From positions 11,550,001-11,614,000 of the forward strand of contig NC_068913.1 of assembly GCF_023091745.1 (NCBI RefSeq): a stretch of DNA of 64,000 nt. Reading direction: 5' to 3'. Position numbers and translations under genes: made by a program. The notes under the pieces are model-generated. The model did not search any database and was not told the DNA's origin. It worked only from the letters and a program-made list of their open reading frames with translations. Shown here piece after piece: positions 1 through 11,453 of this stretch. This DNA is from Budorcas taxicolor (taxonomy: Eukaryota; Chordata; Mammalia; Artiodactyla; Bovidae). The number at the start of each line of letters is the position of its first letter. The stretch's first letter is position 1.

Positions 1-798
1 GTTCAGAACTTTCTCTTCTGTAGGAGACCTTCACGATATAATTATTTTGCAGTTTGCAAGTTCTGATTTGATTATATTACGAATTTGCCCTTCCTACCAT
101 CTCACTGTGGCTTTTTCTTTGTCTTTGGAACTACAGTATCTTTTTTAGTAGGTTCCAGATGAGGTGAGCTCAGGTCTTTTCTATTCCACCATCTTGTTTT
201 CATCTTATAATTATTACTTCTTAAAATAATACTTGTTTACAAATTTCTAACCTTTTGTAAATGGTACGCTATATTTATCTTTTTTTAATTGAATATACAA
301 TTGATTCAAGTTTAGGCAGCCTCAGTTTGAGGCATAAGTAATTCTTTTTCTCAGTTGCATCAACTTTAAGACTTATTTCTTCACACCACACTAAAATGCT
401 TCCAACTTAACATTTTTGCCTATGTTCAGGAAATAAAGACAATATGGTATTCAAAAATTACGAAAGCAAACACTGCTAAATAACCAGATAGGCCAAAGTT
501 GCTAAAATTGAGCTCTTCACTGACATTATCTTAACATTAGAGCCCAAAATATTCATTTTGAGCACTACCTATTTTCAGTGGTTGTAAAGTCAAATGTATG
601 AAAGCTGGATACCGTCTAAGAAAAATCGTAGCTACTTGAAAATTTTACTCGTGGGCAGTTTAGCACTTAAATTCTCTGATCATTGCAGGTCATTATGTTT
701 CAATAGGAAATAGACTAATTCTAGGAGTGGTGCTGCATGCAGTGGTCGGATCCCGCGTTTGAACAGCTTTCCACCCGTGGACCTCGTGCTAGCTGTTT

Positions 799-1220
799 TC
801 ACTGTTCATCTGCCAGTTTGGCAGAAAGAGGCACCCAGTTGCTGCCCTTTGCAGCTGTTTTCACTTCTTTACTAACTGCAGCATCCTTTTCCATACAGTG
901 AAAGCTGTATAGGTATAAATGGTGTCCAGCAGCAGCTAGAATTTGCTGGATTATCTCTTTCCTTGGTTGCTCAGAAACCTCAGGCAGCCGAACTGCCGCA
1001 GCGAGTTTTCTAGAACTGTCAGCATAATACTTTGATGTTTGTCTGGACATTTTATTTCTGGAATACATCTTACAGGAAAGTTACTGTCTTGGTTAAGGGG
1101 TTTTTCTCAGCTCAGATCATTTTGATAGTATTCTCTAATACCCACAAGTTTTGCCGTAGACTGCAGATGTTCATGAACTTCTTGCAGGAAGCTACCAAGA
1201 TTAAAGCCACACTTGACTTC
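799..1220 (-). pseudogene. Unidentified coding-like segment, possible processed pseudogene remnant
   Basis: The minus strand has an 89-codon open stretch from ATG 1068 to a TGA ending at 799, with a normal amino-acid mix (MYSRNKMSRQTSKYYADSSR at the start, then helix-like Lys/Glu/Ala-rich sequence). Composition is more GC-rich than the intron around it. A different frame just upstream (about 1110-1214) also reads as ordinary protein, ending at a TGA near 1107, as if a frameshift separated two parts. No intron borders and no poly-A tract are obvious. I do not recognise the protein. It could be chance, an old retrocopy, or an exapted repeat. Confidence 0.3.
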
Positions 1221-1307
1221 AACTTAATATGCAATTAGGCAAGCTAATTCCCAAATCACTTAACTATATTGCCTTTGTAGCAACATTTTGGAGTAAGACG
1301 TCCTCCG

Positions 1308-1514
1308 TTCAGTTCAGTTCAGTCGCTCATTCGTGTCCGACTCTTTGTGACCCCATGAACTGCAGCACACCAGGCCTCCCTGTCCATCACCAACTCCCGG
1401 AGTACACCCAAAGCCATGTCCATCTAGTTGATGATGCCATCCAACCGTCTTATCCTCTGTCGTCTCCTTCTCCTCCTGCCCTCAATCTTTCCCAGCATCA
1501 GCGTCTTTTCCAAA
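1308..1514 (-). mobile_element. BovB LINE 3' end, 5'-truncated
   Basis: It starts with the reverse complement of the BovB terminus ('gttcagttcagttcag...cgactctttgtgacc') and runs through 'ccatcaccaactcccggag' to 'catcagcgtcttttcc', where similarity stops. It is a short non-functional tail of an RTE-clade LINE in antisense to ANKIB1. Confidence 0.85.
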
Positions 1515-1939
1515 AGACCTCCTGCTCCCTGCCTTATATATGTTTATGTGTGTGTTTTCCACATACCTCCAGTGTGAGATTCTGTCTCCTGCTCTGGCTT
1601 TGTACTAAATTTTGTATGCCTTTCACTTAGTATTTATAAGTGCAGTTATATTGGAGAGAGACCTTTGTTAATACTGGCAGTGACCTAGAAAATTAATGAA
1701 AGAGGAGTTAACTTTGATTCAGAAGACTGTTGAAAAAAATACATAGTTTTTATCTTGTCAAAGGTCAGACCCCTAATAAATGCTGAAGTTTAGACTGCCA
1801 GGTACATATCAGTTCTGATATAAAACTTAGAGTAGGTGACATTTTTCTTAAGGTTTCACTGTCTTTTGAAAAGAATTTGAGTATTGAGTTCTTTAAAGGC
1901 AGCAACTCTTAACCAATGGCTTGCACATAGAAGGAGATA

Positions 1940-2112
1940 AAATTTAGTGAGTACCTGCTATGCACTGTATTACATACTTAACCTAGGTAATCTTGACAAT
2001 TCTGCAGGGTAGGTGGCCTTATCCCTTTTTTACATAAGAAAAAATTAAGGTACAGAGAGGTTAAATGATCTGTGTTATTGGTACTAAGAAGTAGATGTGG
2101 GATTCCAAACCA
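1940..2112 (-). repeat. MIR SINE fragment
   Basis: It follows the reverse MIR order: a 'gtacctgctatgcactgtattac' part, a 'ttttttacataagaaaaaat' part equivalent to the conserved 'cattttacagatgaggaaact', and 'acagagaggttaaatgat'. Strongly diverged, as expected for this old family. Confidence 0.75.
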
Positions 2113-2242
2113 GCTATTTTCCTTCCACCACATCAGGGTTTGGCTGGCAACCTGCAGCTCATGTACCACATCTCGGATCTTACTTTTGTAAATGAAATTT
2201 ATAGAACACAACCACAGCTATTCTACGATTAGATACTGCCTG

Positions 2243-2375
2243 TGGCTTTCAAGCTGTAACAGCCGAGTTGAGTACTTATGACAGAGATCATATGACTCAG
2301 GGAGCCATATGACTCACAAGTAGATATTTTACTATCTGGTCTTTTATGGGAAAAGTTTGCTGATACCTGCACTAA
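2243..2375 (-). repeat. Old hAT-type interspersed repeat fragment
   Basis: On the minus strand it reads 'cagcaaactttt...ggccagatagtaaatattt'-like sequence, then 'atctctgt...actcaact', the order of a common ancient mammalian DNA element. The same family recurs at 63445-63675. I am unsure of the exact family name. Confidence 0.5.
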
Positions 2376-3147
2376 ACCTTACTTTGTTTAGAGGTACTGT
2401 AAACTGATGGTACATTCTGTAGTATAAATTTCAGTCATACTGAAGCATTAGACTGGGACAAGAGCAATAAGATAATGATGAAGGCAAGGAACAACCCATG
2501 AATGTTCCAAAGCTTTCCTATTTGGAAAGATAGGCTGGTATGATTTAAATATAGTCCTTTCTGCTTCTGTGATTCAATGCATGTCTCCCAGTTTCCTCAT
2601 TCATAGGTTAATAAACTGCCTCAAAAACTCACTTAAATTAATGAACTACTCCCAGAAATCCTTTATAGAAGATGAAGTTCTTCAAAAATAAATATCTGTC
2701 TCCTAATATGTTACCTTTTACTACAAAAGTAAACTGTTTTTAAAGTCATTATTATGGGCTGAAGGTTGGCCTCAACAAAATAATTGGCTCCTACTCTTAA
2801 TTTAACTGATACTAAAGATAACCTTTAGAAATACGATGTCAAACTGGAAGAGTCTATTGAGGAATCTTACACTCCCTTGTAAGTTTACTTATTGTAGCAG
2901 CTGGTTCTATGCACCTCCGCTTTCCTAACATATGACCCTTGAGCTTAACCCTCTTACTATAATTTTTAAAATTTGAGCCATAGTATAGTTCATTGTAAAC
3001 AAAAATCTCTGAGTGCAAACATTAATTAATACAATTGGAGGTATAGTGTAAATGTCACATATACTATTGAAGTGTTACCTTATATCCACAAAAAAATAAA
3101 GAATCAGAAAAACATATTTCTTTCTTATTAAAAACAAAAATTATAGA

Positions 3148-3358
3148 AAGTGAAGTCACTCAGTCATGTCTGACTCTTTGCGACTCCGTGGACTGTAGCC
3201 CACCAGGCTCCTCCGTCCATGGGATTCTCCAGGCAACAATACTGGAGCGGGTTGCCATTTCCTTCTCCTGGGGCTCTTCCCAACCCAGGGATCGAACCTG
3301 GGTCTCCCACATTGGAGGCAAACTCTTTAACCTCTGAGCCACCAAATGAAGAAAAAAG
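3148..3358 (-). mobile_element. Bov-tA SINE with 10-bp target-site duplication
   Basis: Antisense Bov-tA: the Bov-A part ('gtctgactctttgcgactccgtgg...ccttctcctgggg') is followed by the tRNA-derived head ending 'tctgagccacca'. It is flanked by 'aaattataga' at 3138-3147 and 3359-3368, which marks a target-primed insertion. Confidence 0.9.
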
Positions 3359-3654
3359 AAATTATAGAGCCCTTCACAATTAAAAGATAATCAGGAAATT
3401 AGGGAAAGACATATTTCTTACTCTTTGAGTGATTTTTACTTTCACTTTCATCCATTCTTTACCGGTTAAAGGATACATTTCTTAGTCTGGCCACAACCTA
3501 TTTTCAGTTTTGTCTTCTATTAGCACAACACTAGAGGTACTCACCAATTGAATAAACCTTTTGTTTCATACCTTCCTTTGCATGGGCTGTTTCCTTTATG
3601 ACTGATTTTAATAATGGCTGAAGACTAGATTCAGAAACGTTTATTGGAATGGAA

Positions 3655-3860
3655 CAAAACTAGCATTTATTAAGCATACTAGCCAAGGTCTGTGGTAGGT
3701 ACTTAAAGAAGTAGCTCTCATAATCTTGACTATTGTCCTTAAGAAATGCTTGTTTCCTTTTACTGTATAGACGTAACCTGAGGCTTTAGGAGGGTAGGTA
3801 CAATTACATAGCTAGTGTAGGTAAATGTGAGATTTCATACTCCAGATTAAGTGATTGTTT
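3655..3860 (-). repeat. MIR SINE fragment
   Basis: Antisense MIR order is visible: 'gcatttattaagcatactagcc...tgtggtaggtact', a middle part with 'ctcataatcttgac', then 'tacatagctagtgtaggtaaatgtgagatttcatactccag'. Confidence 0.7.
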
Positions 3861-4611
3861 TCTTGTCTTTCCCCTACCCACCTCACATTGCTTCAGTAGT
3901 AAATACCTGTGATCTTTATTATAACCTCTTTGCAAATACAGTAGGCATAAACAGTTCATGTTTTCAGCCTTGTTTTGAGTTATTTACAGTAGAAGAAAAT
4001 AAATGTAATGGTATTATGGTAGAATAATCACGATTTCATTATTCTGAGTGTAATTAGTTGTAGTTAGTTTTACTCATTTGCTGTGAGTTGTATAGCCCTC
4101 TATATTTACATTTGAAAAATCTTTTCTTTGAGGTCCTTCTAAGTACTGAACAATTTCATTTTACTTTATTGTAATTTAACATATTTTAGAGTTCTTATAT
4201 GAGCAAAATTTCCTATATTTTTCATTATCCTAGAAATTGGCTGAATCAGATTTATATGTAATTTATACAAGAATTTAAGTGTATTCAACCATAAATTTTA
4301 GTCAAACTCATTTCCTGCCTCTGTGAAGGAGAAAATTGAGAAGACCATGTATATATGTAACTCTATAGTATAAAGTACAGCCTGTGAAACTGTCACTTTC
4401 TGTATGGGAAAATATTACAGTTTAAGAAGTTAGTTTGGGCAATATTAAACATTAAATTTTTTTTTGGCTATTAAGATAAATTTGGTAAAACATAATTCTT
4501 TCCCTTATATGTGCTTCCTAGATTTTATTAGTATTCCTAATTGTATTTTTTTCCTTAGGAAACTGATTCATAATTATTGGTTTTACAATCTAATATTTTT
4601 TCCTCCATTAG

Positions 4612-4890
4612 AATGTGAAACATGTTGCAGAAGCATTTAAGAAGTGGCTGAAGGGTGAAGGAAAAAAGTGCCATTGCCCATCAGAAAAAAGCAAAACAAA
4701 ACATGGGAAGTTCAACCACCAAATTTCGTAAAGCACTCATCAATGGTGATGAAAACCTGGCCTGCCAAATATATGAAAGCAACCCTCAGCTAAAAGAATC
4801 CCTTGATCCAAATACATCTTATGGGGAGCCCTACCAGCACAATACTCCATTACACTATGCTGCTAGACATGGAATGAATAGAATATTAGG
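4612..4890 (+). CDS. ANKIB1: ANKIB1 first coding exon (5' UTR tail, start codon, residues 1-63)
   Basis: A pyrimidine-rich tract ending in 'ccattag' precedes the exon and the donor is 'agg|gtaagt'. 4612-4702 is 5' UTR. The start is ATG at 4703: A at -3 and G at +4 make a strong Kozak context, an in-frame TGA at 4649-4651 closes the frame upstream, and there is no Met between them. The protein starts MGSSTTKF, a plausible N-myristoylation signal. Residues 8-45 form a helical lead-in, and an ankyrin-type TPLHYAA motif falls at 48-54. The exon ends two bases into codon 63 (phase 2 intron), completed by the first base of the next exon. The neighbouring introns are more than 4.6 kb (partly seen) and 16.0 kb. 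Confidence 0.97.
4697..4706 (+). promoter_or_regulatory. ANKIB1: Translation start context of ANKIB1
   Basis: The ATG at 4703-4705 has A at -3 and G at +4, the two positions that matter most for initiation in mammals. The 5' UTR part of this exon is A-rich and contains no other ATG in the coding frame between the upstream stop and this start. Confidence 0.85.
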
Positions 4891-5833
4891 GTAAGTATTA
4901 CTGGAAACCAATTGGTAACAGTTTAGAGAAAGGGAAAAAAAAACACTCTGGTCTTTGAGAATACATGCATACATACGTGCATGTTGTGGTATTATAGTGA
5001 ACTAAACTTTGTAAAACTGAATATGCCTAAATTATTAAGTATGGTTTTTTTATTATGTGTTTCATTTGTGAGGTTAGTTCACATATTCTTTTTACTGTAA
5101 ATACATTTTGATCCTCAGTATGTTCATAGTATGAATTCTTTATAACAGTGTAGTGTTTTAATTTACAGTGTTTCAGTTCTAGAAAAGTACTTGTCATCTA
5201 TCAAAAAATTGCAGGAAATGGTGTCCAAGGCAATTTAAGTTGAAAAACTGATGTGTTTGCCTTACCTATTCTTGATCAGATTTGAGTTTCCTTCTTTTAA
5301 AAGGTTTAGTTACTTGAAAAGACTTTTCTAAAAAGTAAAACATTTTCTTGAAACTGAAAATATCAATACTAAGAAACTTGAAAAAAAAATCTCTTTAGGA
5401 AGAAAGCCTTAGTGATAGCAGTGTGTGAATTCTTCTTAATTACATGGGAATTAAATTTGATATTTGCTAACTTATAAGATGAAAGAAGCAAAAGATAGAA
5501 AAGTAGTTCCAAAATAAATGTAGTGTTTTTAGTAGTAGATTGTGCAGCTGTGGAAGTCTGGTGGTAGAAGAGAAAGAAGCACTTTGCTTATGCAGTGTAA
5601 TATAATTCTTAAACCGGCATTCTGAGTACTTTAGAACTTGACAAAAAGCTTTTCCATCCTTTTTCTGTTTCTTTTTATACAGAATTTGTTGTTCAAATTA
5701 AGCTGCTCTTTCTGGTGTCCCTGAACCATGCTAGGGGTGTTCTGTCTGCCACATTCATAACGCTGTTTCCGGGGAGCATCGCTCCTCTCGGCCTTCTCTT
5801 TCTTACCTAAATTTTAGCCTTCCTTCAATGTCC

Positions 5834-6010
5834 TGGGCTTCCCGGGTGGCTCAGTGGTAAAGAATCTGCCTGCTAATGTAGGAGATGGGGTTAGGTCCCT
5901 GGGTCAGGAAGATCTCTTGGAGAAGGAAATGGCAACCCACTCCAGTATTCTTGCCTGGAGAATTCCATGGACAAAGAAGTCTGGCAGGCTAAAGTGACTT
6001 AACAGCAAGG
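5834..6010 (+). mobile_element. Bov-tA SINE
   Basis: Sense order: tRNA-like head 'gggcttcccgggtggctcag', then 'ggagaaggaaatggcaacccac...gcctggagaattccatgg' and a shortened end 'aaagtgacttaacagcaag'. The middle of the Bov-A part is deleted. Confidence 0.88.
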
Positions 6011-6599
6011 CCCTAGGCATTCTTTTTCTGTCTTATCCTGTCACAACCTGTAAGGAACTTCAATCCACAAGGAACTTCAGTCCACAAGGAACATCAGTCT
6101 TCTTTTGAACTCCTGTGGTTCTTTTTTGTTTGTATTACTTGTGTGGTATACACTATCCCATTGGTTTTGTAATTTTGTAAACCTACTCTTTGCCTGCCTA
6201 AATTACAGCTTTTTAAAAGGACTTTCTTTGTACTTCTAGCATCTAGCATAGTATCTTACACAAAGTAAATAGAACCTTTCTAAAAGTCATTGCACAGATA
6301 ATTATCTTTACGATCAGGATTTGTGAATGAGAAAAATTCCATGAATAACTTAGTTTATTCAGGCCTATGATTATCAAGTAGGTATTTTTGTAACCTCTTA
6401 AAAATAAAATAGGTATTTCTTGATTTAAAAAGAGATATTTCTATTACCTCTCCATTTTTCATTTATCTCTTATTTTCATTTCTCTAAAAACACCCACTTA
6501 GAAGCCTCTGCCACCTAATCTTGTTTGAAATTTTACATTTTTTCTTTCAAAAATGGATGTTCCCTGTGTTAATTACACTGACATATTGTACTAATAAAA

Positions 6600-6838
6600 T
6601 GATGGCAAACGTGTTGAGGGCTTACTGTTTTCTAGGCACTACTAACTGCTCTGTGTGCCTTATCTCAGTTAATTCTCATTATAGCTCTATGAGATTGTCT
6701 ATCATCTGCATTTCAGAAGTGAGAAAACTGAAGCTCAGAAAGATTAAACAACTTATCAGAACTCTCCAGCTTATAAATGGCAAAGCTAACTGCCCATGTA
6801 GGCAGATGACTATAGTCTTTAGGCTTTCAACACTGTGA
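6600..6838 (-). repeat. MIR SINE, long copy
   Basis: A nearly complete antisense MIR: 'ttgagggcttactgttttctaggcact', 'tctcagttaattctcattatagctctatgag', 'tgcatttcagaagtgagaaaactgaagctcagaaag' and 'ctccagcttataaatggcaaagctaac' follow in the expected order. Confidence 0.85.
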
Positions 6839-6892
6839 TAGCCTTTTATCTCTATAGTCAGATAAGCCTGTATGTCAGGAGTGCCTAAAACA

Positions 6893-7110
6893 CATCTTGT
6901 GCTAAGTCGTTTCAGTTGTGTCCGACTCTGTGTGACCCCATGGACTGTAGCCCACCAGGCTCCTCTGTCCATGAGATTCTCCAGGCAAAAATACTGGAGT
7001 GGGTTGCCGTGCCCTTCTCCAGGGGATCTTCCTGACTTAGGGATTGAACCCACATCTCTTTCATCTCCTGCATTTGCAGATGGGTTCTTTACCACTAGCA
7101 CCCCCTGGAA
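6893..7110 (-). mobile_element. Bov-tA SINE
   Basis: Antisense copy: 'gctaagtcgtttcagttgtgtccgactctg' leads, then 'ggagtgggttgccgtgcccttctccaggggatctt', and a tRNA-head remnant 'gggttctttaccactagcacc'. Confidence 0.9.
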
Positions 7111-7249
7111 TTCTAAAATACTTATTAGCAAGACAAATTAGTTACTCTGGATTTCAGTTTCCTTGTCTGTAAAATATTAAGCTTGTATAATTAAATGAAT
7201 GTGTTATGTTTCATGATGCCTAGTGTATAGTTTCATTATTTCTCAAATT

Positions 7250-7865
7250 TGTAACCCTAAATGTCTTCAGATTATCCTTGACTTACTCATCTCCTCTACC
7301 TAACCTGTTACTAATGCAAAGTTCACTCCGTCTTATCTGTTGGGTTCATGTCTTTCCATTCCTGTTGCCTAAAACTTTGTTTACTCTTATCAACCCCTGC
7401 TTCCAATACTGAAAGTACTTGACTCCTCAATGTTCCTTTTGCAAGTCTTTTCCTCTTCAGGTCTCATGTTCGGGTTAATCTTGCTAAAAGTTTATCCTTT
7501 TCAGTGTTCTGTCATAAGAAAACTGTAGTGGTACACTATTGTTTGCCTCATTTTACTTGGCTTCTAAAGCCTTATTTTTTCTCTGCCCTCATTCTGCCGA
7601 GTCAGCCTGATCTCTCATTATTCTCCAACATGATCATATCAGTCAGACTGGTTGCCTTCCCTCTTGCTTTTCCCACTTTTAAAAAATGCCACCCCCTTAG
7701 CTTTATTGTTAATCCCTGATTCTGAAATGTCTTGTTTCTTCTCTAATTCCCTGTCCTTTAAGTCCTCACTTGATTTCTGCCTTTTTATGAACTCATTACC
7801 AACTGTTCTGACCTGCAGTATTCTTTGTTCTCAGAAATTCCTATAACTTAGATTTTAAATCATCC
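7250..7865 (+). repeat. L2 LINE 3' region, diverged
   Basis: C/T-rich sequence with the L2 phrase order ('tcttcagattatccttgac', 'ctaaaactttg', 'catgatcatatcagtcagactgg', 'ttctgacctgcagtattc', 'agactgtaaat'). Frames here are chance products of this composition. Boundaries are approximate. Confidence 0.55.
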
Positions 7866-8257
7866 AGTTGCTATTAAACATCTCTGACTAGACTGTAAAT
7901 ATTACAGATACGCTGCTAAACAGTAATGCTCTAAGAAGATTAACTCTTGATTACTTAGTCTATTCTATCTTTGTTTTTGATTTGGACATTTTCAGTGAGA
8001 TTATGAAACTGTTGCTTTAGGTTCCGAATATTGAATACTAACAATAACATTTAATATCAGGTCTTGTTATGTGATTAATTAAAACTTTCTTAGAATACCA
8101 CAGTAAAATGTTTTTGAATGTTATTACGAAGGTAGTACATCTATTTTAACATAAAAGAACTCAAGTAGGAAAATACTTTTTAATCATTTATAGTATAATT
8201 TAAAATATACTTTATAAAATCGGAAAACTTTAAGAGATGTATCTAATCCATTGAGTT

Positions 8258-8795
8258 TTTTTTTTAGTTGTATTCAAGTGTAGTTGATTTGCAATGCTGT
8301 ATAAATTTCTGTACAATAAAGTGATTCAGTTATACATATATTCTTTTTCATATGTTTTCCATTGTAGTTTATCACAGGATGTTGAATATAGTTCCCTGTT
8401 CTGTACCGTAGGACCTTGTTGTCTATCCATTCTATATATATCGGTTTGCATCTGCTAGTCTCAGACTCTCACTCCTGCCCTCTCCCACCCCCTTCCCTTG
8501 GTAACCACCAGTCTGTTCTCTGTGTCCTTGATTTTGTTTCTGCTTCGTATTTAGGTTTAATTGTGTCACATTAGATCCCACATATAAGGGATATCATGTG
8601 GTGTTTGTCTTTGTCTTTCTGACTTGCTTCACTTGTTACGGTGGTCTCTGTGTCCGTCCATGTTGCTTCGGGAGCTTTGTTTCATTCCTTTCTGTGGCTG
8701 GGTGGTAAATATTTCACTGGATTATGCACCACATCTTTTTTATCTGTTCATCTGTCGGCAGACATTTAAGTTGTTTTCATGTCTAAGCTAGTGAG
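8258..8795 (-). mobile_element. L1 LINE 3' end (antisense)
   Basis: It begins with a poly-T tract, then the L1 3' UTR read backwards: 'aataaagtgattcagttatacatat', 'ggatgttgaatatagttccctgt', 'ccttggtaaccaccag', 'cccacatataagggatatcatg', 'tttatctgttcatctgtcggcagacatttaagttg'. 5'-truncated. Confidence 0.88.
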
Positions 8796-9561
8796 TCTTA
8801 AAGTGCATTCTGAGGACTTGTAGATCCTGAGATACTTTCAAGGAGGTAAAGTAGATCAAGACTATTCTTAGTATTTAAGTCAATACTAATGTTAAGATGT
8901 TATTTGCCTTTTTCACTGAGTTGACATTTGTGGTGATAGTGCAGAAAATGGAGGATAAAACTGCCAGTGCTTTTGGGTGAATCAAGGCAGTGGCACCAAA
9001 CCTTACTAGTAATCACGGTTTTCCTCACTGCCGGCCACTTGCTGTTTAAAAAAAAAAAAAGCCAGTTTTACTTAAGAGTTCCTCAATGAAGCAATAGAAT
9101 TACTAATGTTAATTAATCTCCATCCTTGAGTACACATCTTTTCATTAGTCTATAAATGAGAAGAATACACAAAGTACTTCTGCTCTTGTATGCTGATAGC
9201 TTTGAGGAAGAACACTTGTACTGTTGTTTGAGATGTGAGTTGAAATGTTGATGCTTATTTTTTCATGAAAACATTTTGAACTAATAATAACGATAAAAGA
9301 TGATTGAGCTTGCCAGTGAGTACTGGAATTTTGAAAACTTATATTTACTGCCTTAAGCTTGACAGTTTCCTAGTACGTAGGGACTTTCTAAATAAGATTG
9401 GCAGTGATATAAATTAACATGAGTTTTTAAAATACTCAATAATGAAATGTGACAAAATCTAGAAGATCTGTATAACTTAGTGAATTAGTATTTTTCAGAA
9501 GATAAGTATATGATTTTTTGCAGTTATGCATGGGTAAAAGATTTATTCAAAATACAAGGTA

Positions 9562-9698
9562 GGAGAAGGAAATGGCAACCCACTCCAGTGTTCTTGCCTG
9601 GAGAATCCAAGGGACGGGGGAGCCTGGTGGGCTGCCGTCTATGGGGTCGCACAGAGTCAGACACAACTGAAGTGACTTAGCAGCAGCAGTAGCAGCAA
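9562..9698 (+). mobile_element. Bov-A SINE monomer
   Basis: 'gagaaggaaatggcaaccca' through 'gtcgcacagagtcagacaca' to 'gtgacttagcagcagcagtagcagcaag'. One Bov-A unit with a short AGC-repeat tail; no tRNA head. Confidence 0.88.
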
Positions 9699-10195
9699 GC
9701 CACATATATACATGTGTTCTCACATCCTGAATGCCCCTCCCACATCCCTCACCATGCTATCCCTCTGGATTGTCCCAGTAATTTCTCTTTGCAATAGTTT
9801 ATTGTTAGATTTTGGAAGTGCAACTGACTTCTCTACATTAATATATTTATCCTGCTAGTTTATAAAATGCATTGATGAGCTTTAGCAGTTTTCTTGTAAA
9901 ATCTTTAAAGTTTTATATATGCATATATATATATAACATTATATCTCTGCAAACCATGACAATTTTGCTTTTTTTTTTTTTAACTTGGATTCCTTTTGTT
10001 TATTTTTCTTCTCTGATTGCTGTGGCTAGGGCTTCTAAAACTGTGTTGAGTAAACGTGAGTGGAGTGGGCATCCTTGTCTTGTTCTTGATCATAGAGGGA
10101 ATGCTCTCACCTTTTACCAATGAGTATGATATTAGCTGTTATTTTCTTACATGTGCGCTTTTATTATGTTGAGGTATGGGATGTTTTGATGAAAT
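9699..10195 (-). mobile_element. L1 LINE fragments (antisense)
   Basis: Two pieces. 9699-9800 resembles L1 3' UTR ('cacatcctgaatgcccctcccac...ccatgctatccctctgg'). 9985-10195 matches antisense ORF2 ('gattgctgtggctagggcttctaaaac', 'ggagtgggcatccttgtcttgttcttgatc', 'ttattatgttgaggtatg'). A low-complexity T/TA stretch lies between them. Confidence 0.75.
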
Positions 10196-10421
10196 CTAAT
10201 TTTGGCCTGTCCCACTTTGGTGGTTGCCAGGTAGCTCGTTTACCAGTTTCTAGTTTGGCTAACTAATTAACATGTTTAGGAGACTGTTCCTTAAGCCTGC
10301 CTTGAGACTAGAGAGAACATCCTAGTCTTCCTGATATTTGGTGCTTTCTCTTGAATAAATGCTTCTTGTATTTTTCAAAGACTTTGCTTAATTTCCCAAG
10401 TTATTAAACATTTCACTCAAC

Positions 10422-10423
10422 AA

Positions 10424-10459
<36 letters not shown>
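10422..10459. repeat. Poly-A plus (TA)n microsatellite
   Basis: A run of A followed by about 14 TA dinucleotides. Probably length-variable between individuals. Confidence 0.95.
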
Positions 10460-10462
<3 letters not shown>

Positions 10463-10904
10463 GTAAACCAGTAGAATTTTAAACATGGCAAAAGTTCATC
10501 GATAAGATTTCAAATTTTATACTGTAGGTAATCTAAGAAATGACCACTTGTTGAGTTTTTGGTATCAAATATGAATATTCACACTTGTCTGCAAAGGCTA
10601 TTTTAAAACAATTCTCTATTTTCTTATTATCTAACGCTGGATTTTCTTCATATGCTTCAACCCAAATGAAATATATCATAACTGATTTAATACTATGAGA
10701 ATCTTCTATTAGGCAAAGGTTTAAAAAGATTTGTAAACTTGTAAAAGAATGCCATTGTGTTCACTTAAATTTTTAAAAAAATATAGTTATTTTTCATTTT
10801 AAGATATTACAGATGTCAAATATATAATGACTTTATTTTTAATGGATAAATTGATTTTAATTTTTAATATGATGAGTATCTCTCATATAAACAGAGGCTC
10901 TTCG

Positions 10905-11105
10905 AGATCTTTTTTAAAATTTCTTATTGGAGTATAGTTGATTTACAGTGTTGTGTTAGTTTCTGCTTTACAGTAGAGGGAATCAGTTATTCATATACAT
11001 GTATCCTGTCTTTTTTAGATTCTTTTCCTATAGAGGTCATTACAGAGTCTTCAGTAGAGTTCTCTGTTTTATAAAATCAGTCCTTATTATACTTATCCAT
11101 TTTAC
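10905..11105 (-). mobile_element. L1 LINE 3' end fragment
   Basis: Antisense L1 3' UTR phrases: 'ttattggagtatagttgatttacagtgttgtgttagtttctgc' and 'tatagaggtcattacagagt...agagttctctg'. It ends next to a small local repeat, 'tagtagtgtgtaaaata', seen twice between 11110 and 11163. Confidence 0.8.
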
Positions 11106-11167
11106 ATATAGTAGTGTGTAAAATACTGCACACTAAAATACTACATAGTAGTGTGTAAAATAATGCA

Positions 11168-11453
11168 GAGAAGGCAATGGCACCCCACTCCAGTACTCTG
11201 GCCTGGAAAATCCCATGGACGGAGGAGCCTGGTGGGCTGCAGTCCATGGGGTTGCGAAGAGTCAGACACGACTGAGCAACTTCACTTTGACTTTTCACTT
11301 TCATGCATTGGAGAAGGAAATGGCAACCCACTCCAGTGTTCTTGCCTGGAGAATCCCAGGGACAGCGGAGCCTGGTGGGCTGCCGTCTATGGGGTCGCAC
11401 AGAGTCAGACACGACTGAAGTAACGCAGCAGCAGCAGCAGCAGCAGCAGCAGC
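11168..11453 (+). mobile_element. Bov-A2 dimeric SINE with (CAG)9 tail
   Basis: Two Bov-A monomers in tandem ('gagaaggcaatggcacccca' and 'gagaaggaaatggcaaccca') joined by the 'acttcactttgacttttcac' linker. It ends in nine perfect CAG units (11426-11452), the microsatellite tail usual for young Bov-A2 copies. Confidence 0.95.

Larger units (their letters stand above)
1..4611 (+). other. ANKIB1: ANKIB1 intron 1, 3' part
   Basis: AT-rich intronic sequence ending at the acceptor AG 4610-4611. Recognised items are listed separately: a BovB end, two MIR copies, a Bov-tA SINE, one old hAT-type repeat and an unidentified coding-like stretch. The first 200 bases resemble diverged antisense L1 sequence but I could not anchor them. 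In 200-720, 1520-1930, 2380-3130 and 3870-4600 I see no gene or clear repeat. Confidence 0.8.

Noticed and set aside
4655..4702. Upstream extension of the ANKIB1 frame with a GTG start
   Set aside because: No ATG between the in-frame TGA at 4649 and the ATG at 4703, which has a strong Kozak context; the extension is 5' UTR.
11168..11453. Regularly spaced repeats that might suggest a CRISPR-like array
   Set aside because: Two Bov-A monomers of a SINE dimer; no short repeats with unique spacers anywhere in the window.
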